Positions 16,029 through 22,947 of a DNA stretch of 23,756 bases are shown one piece after another. Within the stretch, counting starts at the first letter, position 1. Each line of letters opens with the position of its first letter. This DNA is from JAATGA01 sp047605605 (GTDB lineage Bacteria > Pseudomonadota > Alphaproteobacteria > Rhodobacterales > Rhodobacteraceae): NCBI GenBank assembly GCA_047605605.1, contig JASGFG010000061.1, positions 1 to 23,756 on the forward strand. Direction: 5' to 3'. The translations under genes were made by a program, and so were the position numbers. Under the pieces are notes generated by a model. The model searched no databases. It worked only from the letters and a program-made list of their open reading frames with translations, and was not told where the DNA came from.

Positions 16029-17300
16029 TCACTCCGCTGCCTTGGGGGTTGCGTCGGTGTTGGGGGCGTAGGCCATATAGGCGCGCTGCTTGGCGATATG
16101 GTCGGCGATATATTTCGCATCATACCACACGCCCCAGATGAAGGACGATCCCCGCCGCGTCTGCCAGGGCAGGCCCAGGAAATACAGGCCCGGCTCCTCG
16201 GACACGCCGCGATTGTGGCGCGGGCGGCCGTTTTCGTGGAAGGCCTCCGATTTGATCCAGCTGTAGTCCGAGCCATAGCCGGTGGCCCAGATGATCGAGG
16301 TGACGCCCGCCTGCGCCAGATCCAGCGACAGGATGGGGTGGGTGACGCAATCGGGGTCGGGGCCGATCACCCGCGCCTCTGGCTCTTCGGGCAGGTCGAT
16401 GCCGTTGCGGGCCGCCCAGGCATCCGCCTCGTCCAGCACCGACAGGTAATTCGCATCGCCCCGCGCGATATTGGTGCCAAGGTCGGGGGCGAAACGCATC
16501 GTGCCGTCCTTGAACGCCTCGGTCCGGCCCAGAAGGATCATCCCCTGTTCCGCCAGCTTGCGGAAGTCGATGGTATAGCCGCCATGCGCACCGCTGACGG
16601 CGATGGTGGTGTGTTCGGCGCCCGGCGTCGCCCCGGCATCCCATTTGTTCAGCACGCCCAGCCACCAGACGTTGTCGCGCCCGCGATAGCGCCGCGGCGG
16701 GCGGTCATGCGGGCCGACCGAGAGATAGACCTTGCGCCCCGAAGCCAGCAGTTCCTCGGCGATCTGCACGCCGGACGAGCCCGCGCCCACGACCAGAACC
16801 GCGCCTTCGGGCAATTGGGCGGGGTTGCGGTAATCGGCGGAATGGATCTGCATCAGGCCGCTGTCCTGCGGCACGACCGGCGGGATCACCGGGATCTGAA
16901 AGGCGCCGGTGGCGGCGATGACCTGATCGGCCTCGATCACCCCGGCCGAGGTTTTCACCCGGAACCCGGCGCGGTTGGCAAGGGGCGCGACCTCCACCAC
17001 TTCGACCCCGCAGCGGACGGGGGCGTTCAACATGCGGACGTAGTCCTCGAAATAATCCGCCACGCTGTCCTTGGGCACGAAGGCATCGGGGTCGCCCGCG
17101 AAGGCCAGCCCCGGAAAGCGGTCGTGCCAGGCGGGGCCGTTCGCCACCAGCGAATCCCACCGCCCCGTCCGCCAGCGTTCGGCGATCCGGTCACGTTCCA
17201 GCACGATATGCGCGATGCCCGCCCGGCCCAGATGTTCGCTTGCCGCAATTCCGGCCTGGCCGGCACCGATGACGAGGACTTCGGTTCTTTCCACGGACAT
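16029..17300 (-). CDS. FAD-dependent monooxygenase of the CzcO/FMO type
   Basis: A 423-residue NAD(P)H-dependent flavoprotein, first gene of the operon. FAD-binding GAGQAG lies at 12-17 (VLVIGAGQAGIAASEHLG) and the NAD(P)-binding GAGSSG at 172-177 (VLVVGAGSSGVQIAEELL). The late ATGYGSDYSWI segment is typical of flavin monooxygenases. The ATG at 17300 is preferred over the one at 17363: it has a GAAGGAAAG ribosome binding site, and the Rossmann strand starts right after it. Members with this architecture are often misannotated as K+ transport proteins. It is probably cotranscribed with the Rieske and Rid-family genes because gaps are 3 and 15 bases. Its substrate is unknown; amine or sulfur oxidation is possible. 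Confidence 0.92.
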   Translation of the reverse strand: MSVERTEVLVIGAGQAGIAASEHLGRAGIAHIVLERDRIAERWRTGRWDSLVANGPAWHDRFPGLAFAGDPDAFVPKDSVADYFEDYVRMLNAPVRCGVEVVEVAPLANRAGFRVKTSAGVIEADQVIAATGAFQIPVIPPVVPQDSGLMQIHSADYRNPAQLPEGAVLVVGAGSSGVQIAEELLASGRKVYLSVGPHDRPPRRYRGRDNVWWLGVLNKWDAGATPGAEHTTIAVSGAHGGYTIDFRKLAEQGMILLGRTEAFKDGTMRFAPDLGTNIARGDANYLSVLDEADAWAARNGIDLPEEPEARVIGPDPDCVTHPILSLDLAQAGVTSIIWATGYGSDYSWIKSEAFHENGRPRHNRGVSEEPGLYFLGLPWQTRRGSSFIWGVWYDAKYIADHIAKQRAYMAYAPNTDATPKAAE

Positions 17301-17390
17301 GTCGGGCTTTCCTTCGTGCGGATGGCAGGGGAATGTTGAACCGAACATGCCTGTTTCGTCCATTCCGCAACAGCATCATGTGCCGCATCG

Positions 17391-17413
17391 CTGATTAGGG
17401 AAAACCTAATCAG
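17391..17413. promoter_or_regulatory. LysR-type operator (ATTAG-N7-CTAAT) upstream of the monooxygenase operon
   Basis: CTGATTAGG (17391-17399) and CCTAATCAG (17405-17413) are perfect nine-base inverted arms around GAAAA. The core contains ATTAG-N7-CTAAT, which meets the T-N11-A rule of LysR-type boxes and matches the ATTAG/CTAAT half-sites of the GcvA/AmpR branch. It is 91 bases upstream of the monooxygenase ATG and four bases after the neighbouring gene's stop. The absence of a T-run argues against a terminator. No LysR gene adjoins it. Confidence 0.65.
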
Positions 17414-17416
17414 ACC

Positions 17417-17905
17417 TCAGCCGCGAAGGGTTGAGAGGATGCGCGCCCGCCATGCCTCGGCTTCGGCGCGGTTGTCGAAACAGGCCATATCCAGCCATCG
17501 CCGCCACCCGGGCAGGTGTAGCCGCAGGATGGGAAAGGGGCCATCCTCGCTGTCGCGCATCGCCACCTGATCCACCGAGATGTCGGACAGGGCAAAGCTG
17601 TCGCGCCGGTTGACGACCGGCCCGCGCAGGATCCGCGTCGCGCGGCCGGTGGCGGGGTCGAGACGCAGCTCCGTCGCGCTGACCAGCCCGATCAGGATGA
17701 AGAAAGGCCCGATGACCAGCGGAAACAGGACGCAGGCCCCTACCACCAGAAGGGTCAGCGCCGACATGCCCGGACGAAGGTTGATCAGAAAGGCCAGCGG
17801 AATGACCGTGGCGATGCCCAGGCCCAACACCACCGCGAAGACCCGCAGGACAACCGGCAACTGCCGTTCGCGGTATAGGATCGCATCGCCGTCCATGGTC
17901 AGCAT
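17417..17905 (-). CDS. Hypothetical two-helix membrane protein
   Basis: A 162-residue protein not recognised as a named family. After a short N-terminal segment (MDGDAILYRERQLP) two strongly hydrophobic stretches follow: about 19-41 (VVLRVFAVVLGLGIATVIPL and following) and 48-76 (LTLLVVGACVLFPLVIGPFF). The soluble remainder (about 78-162) is rich in short strands: ATELRLDPATGRATRILRG, then FALSDISVDQVAMR, then PILRLHLPGWRRWLDMACFDNRAEAEAWR. This could be a PH-like or inner-membrane sensor domain, but the fold is a guess. Starts at 17905 or three codons later are equally likely; longer versions would run into the terminator of the upstream gene. The ribosome binding site is weak. Confidence 0.7.
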   Translation of the reverse strand: MLTMDGDAILYRERQLPVVLRVFAVVLGLGIATVIPLAFLINLRPGMSALTLLVVGACVLFPLVIGPFFILIGLVSATELRLDPATGRATRILRGPVVNRRDSFALSDISVDQVAMRDSEDGPFPILRLHLPGWRRWLDMACFDNRAEAEAWRARILSTLRG

Positions 17906-17950
17906 GTCGGACTTGTGCCCGATGATCGGGGCAAAACTGTGATCAGGGGG

Positions 17951-17981
17951 CGAAAGGCGCGCAAGCGATGCGCGCCTTTCG
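17951..17981 (-). terminator. Rho-independent-type terminator of the VPLPA-CTERM gene
   Basis: CGAAAGGCGCGC (17951-17962) and GCGCGCCTTTCG (17970-17981) form a perfect 12-bp stem with a seven-base loop, six bases past the stop codon of the minus-strand gene. The A/T ends of the stem supply a short T stretch within the 3' arm. It separates this gene from the membrane protein gene downstream. Confidence 0.8.
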
Positions 17982-17987
17982 GGTTCG

Positions 17988-18572
17988 TCAGACGCGGCGA
18001 CGGCGCGAAACCGCAGCCCCCAGACCAATCGCGCCCGCCAGCAACAAACCCGCCGCCGGCACCGGAACGGCGGCGGAACCGGTCGAAAGCGTGACCTCGG
18101 AATAGTCGATTGCCCAGCTGTCGGACCAGCTGGGGGTAAAGCTGATGGTCAGGGATCCGTCGCTGGCCAGCGAAGGATCGAAGCTGAAGCTGAAGGTTTC
18201 GACCAGGATATGGCCATATCCATCCAGCGGCATTTCGCCCACCAGAATGCCGTCGACATAGATGCCGTAAGGCCCGGCAATATCGGCGATGCCCGCGGTG
18301 CGCAGCACGAGCGAAGCCGCGGTATAGGCGCCGGCGGCAAAGCTGTGAACCCAGCTGACAGTGCTGGCGGTATTCGTGATCACATCGGTGAACGAAGGGT
18401 CGGAGCCGGTCTGCACCAGACTGCCCCACCCACCGGGCAGCCATGTCGCGCCGTCTTCGACACAGGCATCATTGGTCCCGAAACAATCCTTGTCGCCCAC
18501 GGTGCTGGTAACGGTTGCAGCCGAGGCAATGCCGGGAAGGGAAAGCAGACAGGCAAGAGCAACTGAACGCAT
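17988..18572 (-). CDS. VPLPA-CTERM sorting-domain protein (exported surface protein)
   Basis: A 194-residue secreted protein. The signal peptide is MRSVALACLLSLPGIASAA, cleaved near residue 18. The C-terminus has the three parts of a VPLPA-CTERM signal: the motif VPVPAAGLLLAGAIGLGAA forming a hydrophobic helix, then a basic RRRR tail. Proteins of this kind are processed by an exosortase (XrtD type) and often accompany exopolysaccharide. The central part (GDKDCFGTNDACVEDG, then VSWVHSFAAGAYTAASLVL and YGIYVDGILVGEMP) looks like a beta-sandwich seen in other PEP/VPLPA-CTERM proteins. Three ATGs lie close together; the last (18572) is chosen because GGAGG lies five bases before it. No exosortase or polysaccharide gene is in the window. 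Confidence 0.9.
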   Translation of the reverse strand: MRSVALACLLSLPGIASAATVTSTVGDKDCFGTNDACVEDGATWLPGGWGSLVQTGSDPSFTDVITNTASTVSWVHSFAAGAYTAASLVLRTAGIADIAGPYGIYVDGILVGEMPLDGYGHILVETFSFSFDPSLASDGSLTISFTPSWSDSWAIDYSEVTLSTGSAAVPVPAAGLLLAGAIGLGAAVSRRRRV

Positions 18573-18782
18573 CATAACCTCCATATGAAAATAAACGCGC
18601 CGTGCAGGAACTAATCAGGGGCGCGGGGGGGATGCTCAGCCAAACCTTCCCTTGCGTCAACAAGGTCGCGGGAACTGCATGGCCAAGGTTCCCGGACAGG
18701 AAACAATGCAAGAGAAAGTTCGGCTTCATTGCGAAAATGAAAACCATCAAGCCGAAACAGGATGATCTTTCAGGCAAGCGGC

Positions 18783-18815
18783 GAAAACAAGAACGCCTGC
18801 CGGTTTCGGCAGGCG
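18783..18815 (-). terminator. Rho-independent terminator of efp
   Basis: On the minus strand a nine-bp stem (arms 18807-18815 and 18794-18802, CGCCTGCCG paired with CGGCAGGCG) with a four-base loop is followed by TTCTTGTTTTC. It lies 27 bases after the efp stop codon. The remaining 180 bases up to the VPLPA-CTERM start carry no gene and must contain that gene's promoter. Confidence 0.9.
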
Positions 18816-18841
18816 CTGATGACAGAGTGGCTCGTGCGGGA

Positions 18842-19408
18842 TCAGTCCTTGGCGCGTTCCACATAGGAATAGTCGCCGGTGTTGATGACGACCCGGGTGC
18901 CCGCGCCGATATGCGGCGGCACCATCACCCGCAGCCCGTTGGAGCAGATCGCCGGCTTGTAGGAGGACGAGGCCGTCTGCCCCTTGACCACCGGCTCGGT
19001 CTCGGTGATCTCGACCACCACCTTCTGCGGCAGTTCGATGGCGATGGCCACGCCGTCATAGGTTTGCAGGAAAACCTTGATACCTTCGGTCAGGAACACC
19101 TTGTCCTCGCCCACCACATCGGGCGAGACGGTGATCTGTTCGTAATTCTCGGGGTTCATGAAGTGATACCCCTCGCCATCCTCATACAGGAAATCGTATT
19201 CCCGCTCGTCGACCGAGGCCTTTTCCACCATTTCGGTCGTGCGCCAGCGTTCGGCGACCTTCACCCCGTCCGAGATGCGGCGCATGTCGACGCTGGTGGT
19301 CGGCGTGCCCTTGCCGGGGTGGAAGTTTTCCGCCTTCAGAACGACGTAGAGCTTGCCGTCCATTTCCACGACGTTGCCCTTGCGGAGCGAGGATGCGATG
19401 ACTTTCAC
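18842..19408 (-). CDS. efp: Translation elongation factor P
   Basis: A 188-residue protein that relieves ribosome stalling at polyproline stretches. The three-domain pattern is complete: N-terminal KOW-like domain (MKVIASSLRKGNVVEMDGKL), the modification loop FHPGKGTP with Lys33 at the tip, the central domain (YDFLYEDGEGYHFMNPENYEQ) and the C-terminal OB domain ending GTRVVINTGDYSYVERAKD. The PGKG loop with Lys is the type that is beta-lysylated by EpmA, whose gene is divergent and 103 bases away. EpmB, the aminomutase, is not in the window. Length and sequence are typical. Confidence 0.98.
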   Translation of the reverse strand: MKVIASSLRKGNVVEMDGKLYVVLKAENFHPGKGTPTTSVDMRRISDGVKVAERWRTTEMVEKASVDEREYDFLYEDGEGYHFMNPENYEQITVSPDVVGEDKVFLTEGIKVFLQTYDGVAIAIELPQKVVVEITETEPVVKGQTASSSYKPAICSNGLRVMVPPHIGAGTRVVINTGDYSYVERAKD

Positions 19409-19511
19409 GGATGCGGTCCTTGTGACTTGCGTGCGGGCGCGGTAATCGCCCGCGCGGATTGGGCAGGCTGCTAACCGATCCGCGCGCGAATTTCCAGCCG
19501 AAAGCCGAAAA

Positions 19512-20552
19512 ATGACCGACAGCCCATGGTGGACCCCCCGCCGACACGAAACCCGCCGGCCTCTGCTTCTGGCGCGGAACCGGATTCAGGCGGCCCTGCG
19601 CGGGTGGCTGGCGGATCAGGATTTCGTCGAGGTCGATCCCTCGGGCCTTGCCACCAGTCCGGGGAACGAGGCGCATCTGCACGCATTTGCCACACAGGCC
19701 ATCGGCAACGACGGCGCGCCCCACCCGATGTATCTGCACACCAGCCCCGAATTCGCGATGAAAAAGCTGCTGGCCGCGGGCGAGCCGCGGATCGCCGCCT
19801 TTTCCCATGTCTGGCGCAACCGCGAACGCGGCGCGCTGCATTCGCCGGAATTCACCATGCTGGAATGGTATCGCACGGGGGCGGACTACACCGTGCTGAT
19901 GCAGGATTGCGCGGCCTTCCTGCAGCTGGCGGCGCAGGCGGCGGGGGCAAGCCTGTTGCGGTTCCGCGACCGCACCTGCGATCCTTTCGCCGAACCCGAA
20001 CGCCTGTCTGTGGCCGAAGCGTTCCAGCGCCACGCCGGCATCGACCTGCCGGCCACGATCCGGCCCGACGGATCGACCGATGCCGATGCCCTGCGCGCCG
20101 CCTGTGCCGCCGCCAACCTGCGCACGGCCAGCGATGACACCTGGTCCGACATGCTGTCGCGCATCCTGTCGGACCGGGTGGAGCCGCACCTGGGCCATGG
20201 CCGGGCGACGATCCTTGACCGCTATCCCGCAGCAGAGGCCGCGCTGGCCCGCACCTGCGCCGACGATCCGCGCGTGGCCGAACGGTTCGAGCTTTATGCC
20301 TGCGGTGTGGAACTGGCCAACGGCTTTGGCGAGTTGACCAATCCCGCCGAACAGCGCCGCCGCTTTGTGATCGAGATGGACGAAAAGGCCCGTCTCTATG
20401 GCGAACGCTATCCGCTGGACGAGGATTTTCTGGCCGCCCTTGCCCATATGCCCGCCGCCAGCGGCATCGCCCTGGGGTTCGACCGGCTGGTGATGCTGGC
20501 CACCGGCGCGCCCTCGATCGACGAGGTGATCTGGGCCCCCGTCCCCCGTTGA
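19512..20552 (+). CDS. epmA: EF-P lysine aminoacylase EpmA (GenX/PoxA/YjeA)
   Basis: A 346-residue class II lysyl-tRNA-synthetase-like enzyme without an anticodon-binding domain. It activates (R)-beta-lysine and attaches it to the loop lysine of EF-P. Class II motif 2 is in FSHVWRNRERGALHSPEFTM (about 100-119), followed by LEWYRTGADY; further signatures are VELANGFGELTNPAEQ and motif 3 in GIALGFDRLVML near the C-terminus. Lysyl-tRNA synthetases have about 500 residues, so the shorter length marks this as EpmA. It starts directly with MTDSPWWTP, as relatives do, behind a poor ribosome binding site. It diverges from efp, its substrate gene. Confidence 0.96.
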   Translation: MTDSPWWTPRRHETRRPLLLARNRIQAALRGWLADQDFVEVDPSGLATSPGNEAHLHAFATQAIGNDGAPHPMYLHTSPEFAMKKLLAAGEPRIAAFSHVWRNRERGALHSPEFTMLEWYRTGADYTVLMQDCAAFLQLAAQAAGASLLRFRDRTCDPFAEPERLSVAEAFQRHAGIDLPATIRPDGSTDADALRAACAAANLRTASDDTWSDMLSRILSDRVEPHLGHGRATILDRYPAAEAALARTCADDPRVAERFELYACGVELANGFGELTNPAEQRRRFVIEMDEKARLYGERYPLDEDFLAALAHMPAASGIALGFDRLVMLATGAPSIDEVIWAPVPR

Positions 20553-20558
20553 CGGCCC

Positions 20559-20578
20559 GCTAACGACTGCTAACGGCT
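20559..20578 (+). repeat. Tandem 10-bp repeat GCTAACGRCT x2
   Basis: GCTAACGACT (20559-20568) is followed at once by GCTAACGGCT (20569-20578), i.e. one helical turn apart. It lies just after epmA and upstream of the next small gene, so it could be a response-regulator-type site. A GGAAC-N17-CATT sequence (20600-20625), close to the EcfG consensus GGAAC-N17-CGTT, follows. Both readings are tentative. Confidence 0.35.
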
Positions 20579-20681
20579 GCGGCATAAATATTAACAATTG
20601 GAACCATCGCCCACCCTGCCGCATTTACGCCTCAATCCACCTCACAATCCGATGGAGTGAAGACCGGGAGGAGTGTGTATC

Positions 20682-20879
20682 ATGGCAGTGATCCTTGTTC
20701 TGGCAGGCGGCGCTCTTGGCTTCGTTCTGGGGATCTTGTCCTATGCGCTGCTGAACCTGGGGCTGCTGGCCGCGCTCGCCGTCTGGTCCGGCACTGGTAT
20801 CCTGTTCCTTGCCGCCGGCCTTGCCGCATCGGCCTTTCCGGGCAATCCTTCGCCTCGGCACCGTCCCCACGCCGCCTGA
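20682..20879 (+). CDS. Small membrane protein, 65 residues, unknown function
   Basis: A short protein made of two hydrophobic segments: MAVILVLAGGALGFVLGIL with LSYALLN (about 1-26) and LLAALAVWSGTGILFLAAGLA (about 30-50), followed by a short Pro/His/Arg-rich tail. The ATG at 20682 is selected because GGGAGGAG lies eight bases upstream; an alternative start at 20673 has no better signal. It shares its intergenic neighbourhood with a 25-residue membrane protein, and both may be stress-regulated. No named family is recognised. Confidence 0.7.
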   Translation: MAVILVLAGGALGFVLGILSYALLNLGLLAALAVWSGTGILFLAAGLAASAFPGNPSPRHRPHAA

Positions 20880-20896
20880 CCGCCGCGGCCTTGGGG

Positions 20897-20922
20897 GGAA
20901 CCTTTTCCCGCACGCGGGCGTT
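20897..20922 (+). promoter_or_regulatory. EcfG-type (general stress) promoter candidate
   Basis: GGAAC (20897-20901) and CGTT (20919-20922) are separated by 17 bases, matching the consensus of alphaproteobacterial EcfG/SigT promoters (GGAAC-N16/17-CGTT). The expected transcript start near 20929 leaves a leader of about 27 bases, with GGAGG at 20943-20947 and the ATG at 20956. The spacing is what a functional promoter would have. EcfG itself is not in the window. Confidence 0.5.
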
Positions 20923-20955
20923 CATCCTCCGACAGTCAAACTGGAGGACCCCGCC

Positions 20956-21033
20956 ATGAAGGGCATTCTCGCCTGGGTTATCGGCATCCCGATCCCGATC
21001 ATCATCCTGCTTTACCTGTTCCATGTCTTCTAA
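20956..21033 (+). CDS. 25-residue single-helix membrane microprotein
   Basis: The reading frame encodes 25 residues beginning MKGILAWVIGIPIPIIILLY and ending LFHVF. It is one transmembrane helix with a Pro-containing centre (GIPIPIIILL). A GGAGG ribosome binding site lies eight bases before the ATG. A longer in-frame version (from 20809) overlaps the preceding gene and lacks hydrophobic or family-like sequence upstream of this Met, so the short form is preferred. Similar tiny Ile/Leu-rich proteins are found in other alphaproteobacteria, as far as I recall. The function is unknown; the upstream EcfG-like promoter suggests a stress role. Confidence 0.7.
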   Translation: MKGILAWVIGIPIPIIILLYLFHVF

Positions 21034-21218
21034 ACGGGCAGTTCCAGGCAGGCAGCGGGGATTCCCCCCTTGCGTTGAAAGGCCCGAATCCGCATATAAC
21101 AGGATAGCGACGTTATCTGCTTTCGAACCCATCCGATCCTCGGCCGCGGCATTCGATCTGAAGCTGACTGCGCCGGGCCGTCGCATTCCGCGGACGGTAT
21201 AGGAAAAGGATGATCACG

Positions 21219-21425
21219 ATGACCCAGGGCACCGTGAAATGGTTCAATGAAACAAAGGGCTATGGCTTCATCGCCCCCGAAGGCGGCAAGAAGGACGTTT
21301 TCGTCCACATCACCGCGCTGGAACGTGCGGGCCTGCGCGGCCTGAAGGACGGCCAGCCGGTCACCTTCGACATCGAGAAAAGCCGTGACGGTCGCGAATC
21401 GGCGATCAATATCGCGCTGGCCTGA
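21219..21425 (+). CDS. CspA-family cold-shock protein
   Basis: A 68-residue single cold-shock domain protein that binds single-stranded RNA and DNA. It shows GTVKWFNETKGYGFIAPEGG with RNP1 (KGYGFI) and RNP2 (VFVHI), and ends SRDGRESAINIALA. A start nine bases earlier (21210) is possible; the one given matches the usual csp N-terminus and has AAGG upstream. The leader is long: sequences resembling a promoter (TTGAAA 21075-21080, TATAAC 21095-21100) lie over 100 bases before the start, although their 14-base spacing is not ideal. Long leaders are usual for cold-shock genes. A strong terminator follows. Confidence 0.96.
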   Translation: MTQGTVKWFNETKGYGFIAPEGGKKDVFVHITALERAGLRGLKDGQPVTFDIEKSRDGRESAINIALA

Positions 21426-21449
21426 TCCTTTCGGATCGGGAAAAGGATC

Positions 21450-21474
21450 GGGCGGCCCTTGGGGCCGCCCTTTT
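21450..21474. terminator. Bidirectional Rho-independent terminator between csp and the convergent gene
   Basis: GGGCGGCCC (21450-21458) and GGGCCGCCC (21462-21470) form a nine-bp stem with a TTG loop, followed by TTTT. Read on the other strand the stem is followed by GATCCTTTTC. It therefore serves the csp gene and probably also the convergent gene, whose stop codon touches it. A smaller inverted repeat GATCC-TTTC-GGATC (21424-21437) precedes it. Confidence 0.92.
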
Positions 21475-21914
21475 CATTCGGCCACCCGCAGGCGACGATA
21501 CCGGGTGACGTGTTCCAGCGCCACGCGCAGGGCAACGCCGGTCAGGGGTGCCCGCAACTCTGTCGGCAGGGTGCTGTCTTCAGGAAATCGCTGCTCGACA
21601 CAATCCGTGCCGATCAGAACCACGGCAATCTGCAAGCCCGCCTGACGAAGCAGCTTGTGGGCGCGATGCCCTGCCTCCAGCCCGCCGAAGCCATCGCATT
21701 CGATCACGACCAGACCATATCCCGCAGGATCGTCGATCACTGCCGAAAGGGCGGCGAACATCTCGCCCTCGGCCTCAACCCGCCCTCCCGCGCCCGAGAG
21801 GCGTCTTGCGGTGGCGCCTTCGGCCCCTGCCCGGTCCGCGGTCAGCAGCATCACGCGCAAACCCCAGCCGACCAGCGTGGCCTGTTCCCCTTCCGGCGTT
21901 CGGAAAAACTGCAT
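21474..21914 (-). CDS. Degenerate response-regulator receiver-like protein
   Basis: A 146-residue protein with the strand-helix rhythm of a CheY-like receiver: LRVMLLTADRAGAEGATARRL (beta1-alpha1), YGLVVIECDGFGGLEAGHRA (beta3 and its loop), LQIAVVLIGTD (beta4) and LRAPLTGVALRVALEHV (beta5-alpha5). The acidic pair at the end of beta1 is missing. The phospho-acceptor position seems to be Glu72 (VVIE) in place of Asp, and the Lys before the beta5 Pro is replaced by Ala (AP). It therefore cannot be phosphorylated in the normal way. The fold is inferred by eye; a non-receiver Rossmann-like fold is possible. It is convergent with csp, and no kinase lies nearby. Confidence 0.65.
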   Translation of the reverse strand: MQFFRTPEGEQATLVGWGLRVMLLTADRAGAEGATARRLSGAGGRVEAEGEMFAALSAVIDDPAGYGLVVIECDGFGGLEAGHRAHKLLRQAGLQIAVVLIGTDCVEQRFPEDSTLPTELRAPLTGVALRVALEHVTRYRRLRVAE

Positions 21915-22023
21915 CGCCTGTTACCCCAGCACGCAACTTGATGCCAGGATAGGCGTCGGATGCGACAGGATCGGGGGCGAATTCAGGCATTCTTGCGGCT
22001 GGGGGGTGTGCCAGACTGGCGCA

Positions 22024-22947
22024 ATGACCCAGCCAGATTACGACACCCTGATCGACGCCGAGACGCAGGCCTTCATCCGCGCCACCGCCGCCTGCTATCC
22101 CGACGATACCGCCGGCCGCAGCATTGCCGACCAGCGCGCGATCTATGACGGGATGTGCCGGGTGTTCCACCGGGGCTATCCGCCGGGCGTCACCGCGCGG
22201 GACGAGGGCATTGCCGGCGTGCCCTGCCGCATCTATCCGGGCAGCGGCGGCACGGTGCTTTACCTGCATGGCGGCGGCTTTGTGGTGGGCGGCCTTCGCA
22301 GCCACGATGATGTCTGCGCCGAAATCCGCGCCGAGACGGGGCTGACCGTCATCGCCGCCGACTATCGGCTTTCGCCCGAACACGACCACCCGGCCGCCTT
22401 CGACGATTGCCTGGCCGTGGCCCGTGCCATCACCGACCGGCCGCTGATCCTGGCGGGCGACAGCGCGGGCGGCAACCTCTGCGCCGCCGTGGCACAGGCG
22501 GACCGCAGCCTGGGCCTCGCGGGGATGGTGCTGATCTATCCCGGCCTTGGCGGCGACAAGGATAAGGGCAGTTACCTGGTCCATGCCCATGCGCCGATGC
22601 TGACGCGGGATGACGTGCTGTTCTATGGCGGCATCCGCCATGGCGGCACCGCGCCCACCCGCCCCGGCCCCACGGTCGAGCCATTGTCGGATACCGATTT
22701 CTCCCGCCTGCCGCCGGTGCTGGCCATTTCGGCCGAATGCGACCCGCTGGCCGACGATGCCCGCGACTATGCGGCCAAGATCACCGCCGCCGGCGGTCGC
22801 GCCCATTGGGTGCAGGAACCCGGCCTCGTCCACGGCTATCTGCGCGGCCGCACCCATTCGGCCCGCATCCGCGCCAGCTACGCCCGCATCATGCAGGCCC
22901 TCACCGCCTTTGCCCGTGGCGAATGGCCCTATGGAGACGCATCATGA
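22024..22947 (+). CDS. Alpha/beta hydrolase of the hormone-sensitive-lipase family
   Basis: A 307-residue esterase/lipase-like or amidase-like enzyme. The oxyanion-hole motif HGGGF is at 82-86, the nucleophile elbow GDSAGG puts Ser147 at its centre, and the acid and base are Asp240 (SAECDPLADD) and His270 (GLVHGYL). The start ATG at 22024 gives a normal family length; longer in-frame versions run into a non-coding-looking region. The ribosome binding site is weak. Its stop overlaps the start of the aldolase-like gene (ATGA), so the two are coupled. The pairing suggests hydrolysis of an ester, lactone or formamide followed by processing of the acid or aldehyde released, but the substrate is unknown. 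Confidence 0.92.
   Translation: MTQPDYDTLIDAETQAFIRATAACYPDDTAGRSIADQRAIYDGMCRVFHRGYPPGVTARDEGIAGVPCRIYPGSGGTVLYLHGGGFVVGGLRSHDDVCAEIRAETGLTVIAADYRLSPEHDHPAAFDDCLAVARAITDRPLILAGDSAGGNLCAAVAQADRSLGLAGMVLIYPGLGGDKDKGSYLVHAHAPMLTRDDVLFYGGIRHGGTAPTRPGPTVEPLSDTDFSRLPPVLAISAECDPLADDARDYAAKITAAGGRAHWVQEPGLVHGYLRGRTHSARIRASYARIMQALTAFARGEWPYGDAS

Noticed and set aside
14541..17339. Plus-strand open frame of 932 codons
   Set aside because: Antisense to the Rid, Rieske and flavin monooxygenase genes, with no recognisable motif.
19182..20624. Minus-strand open frame of 480 codons joining efp and the antisense of epmA
   Set aside because: It is out of frame with efp and antisense to epmA; both real genes are unambiguous.
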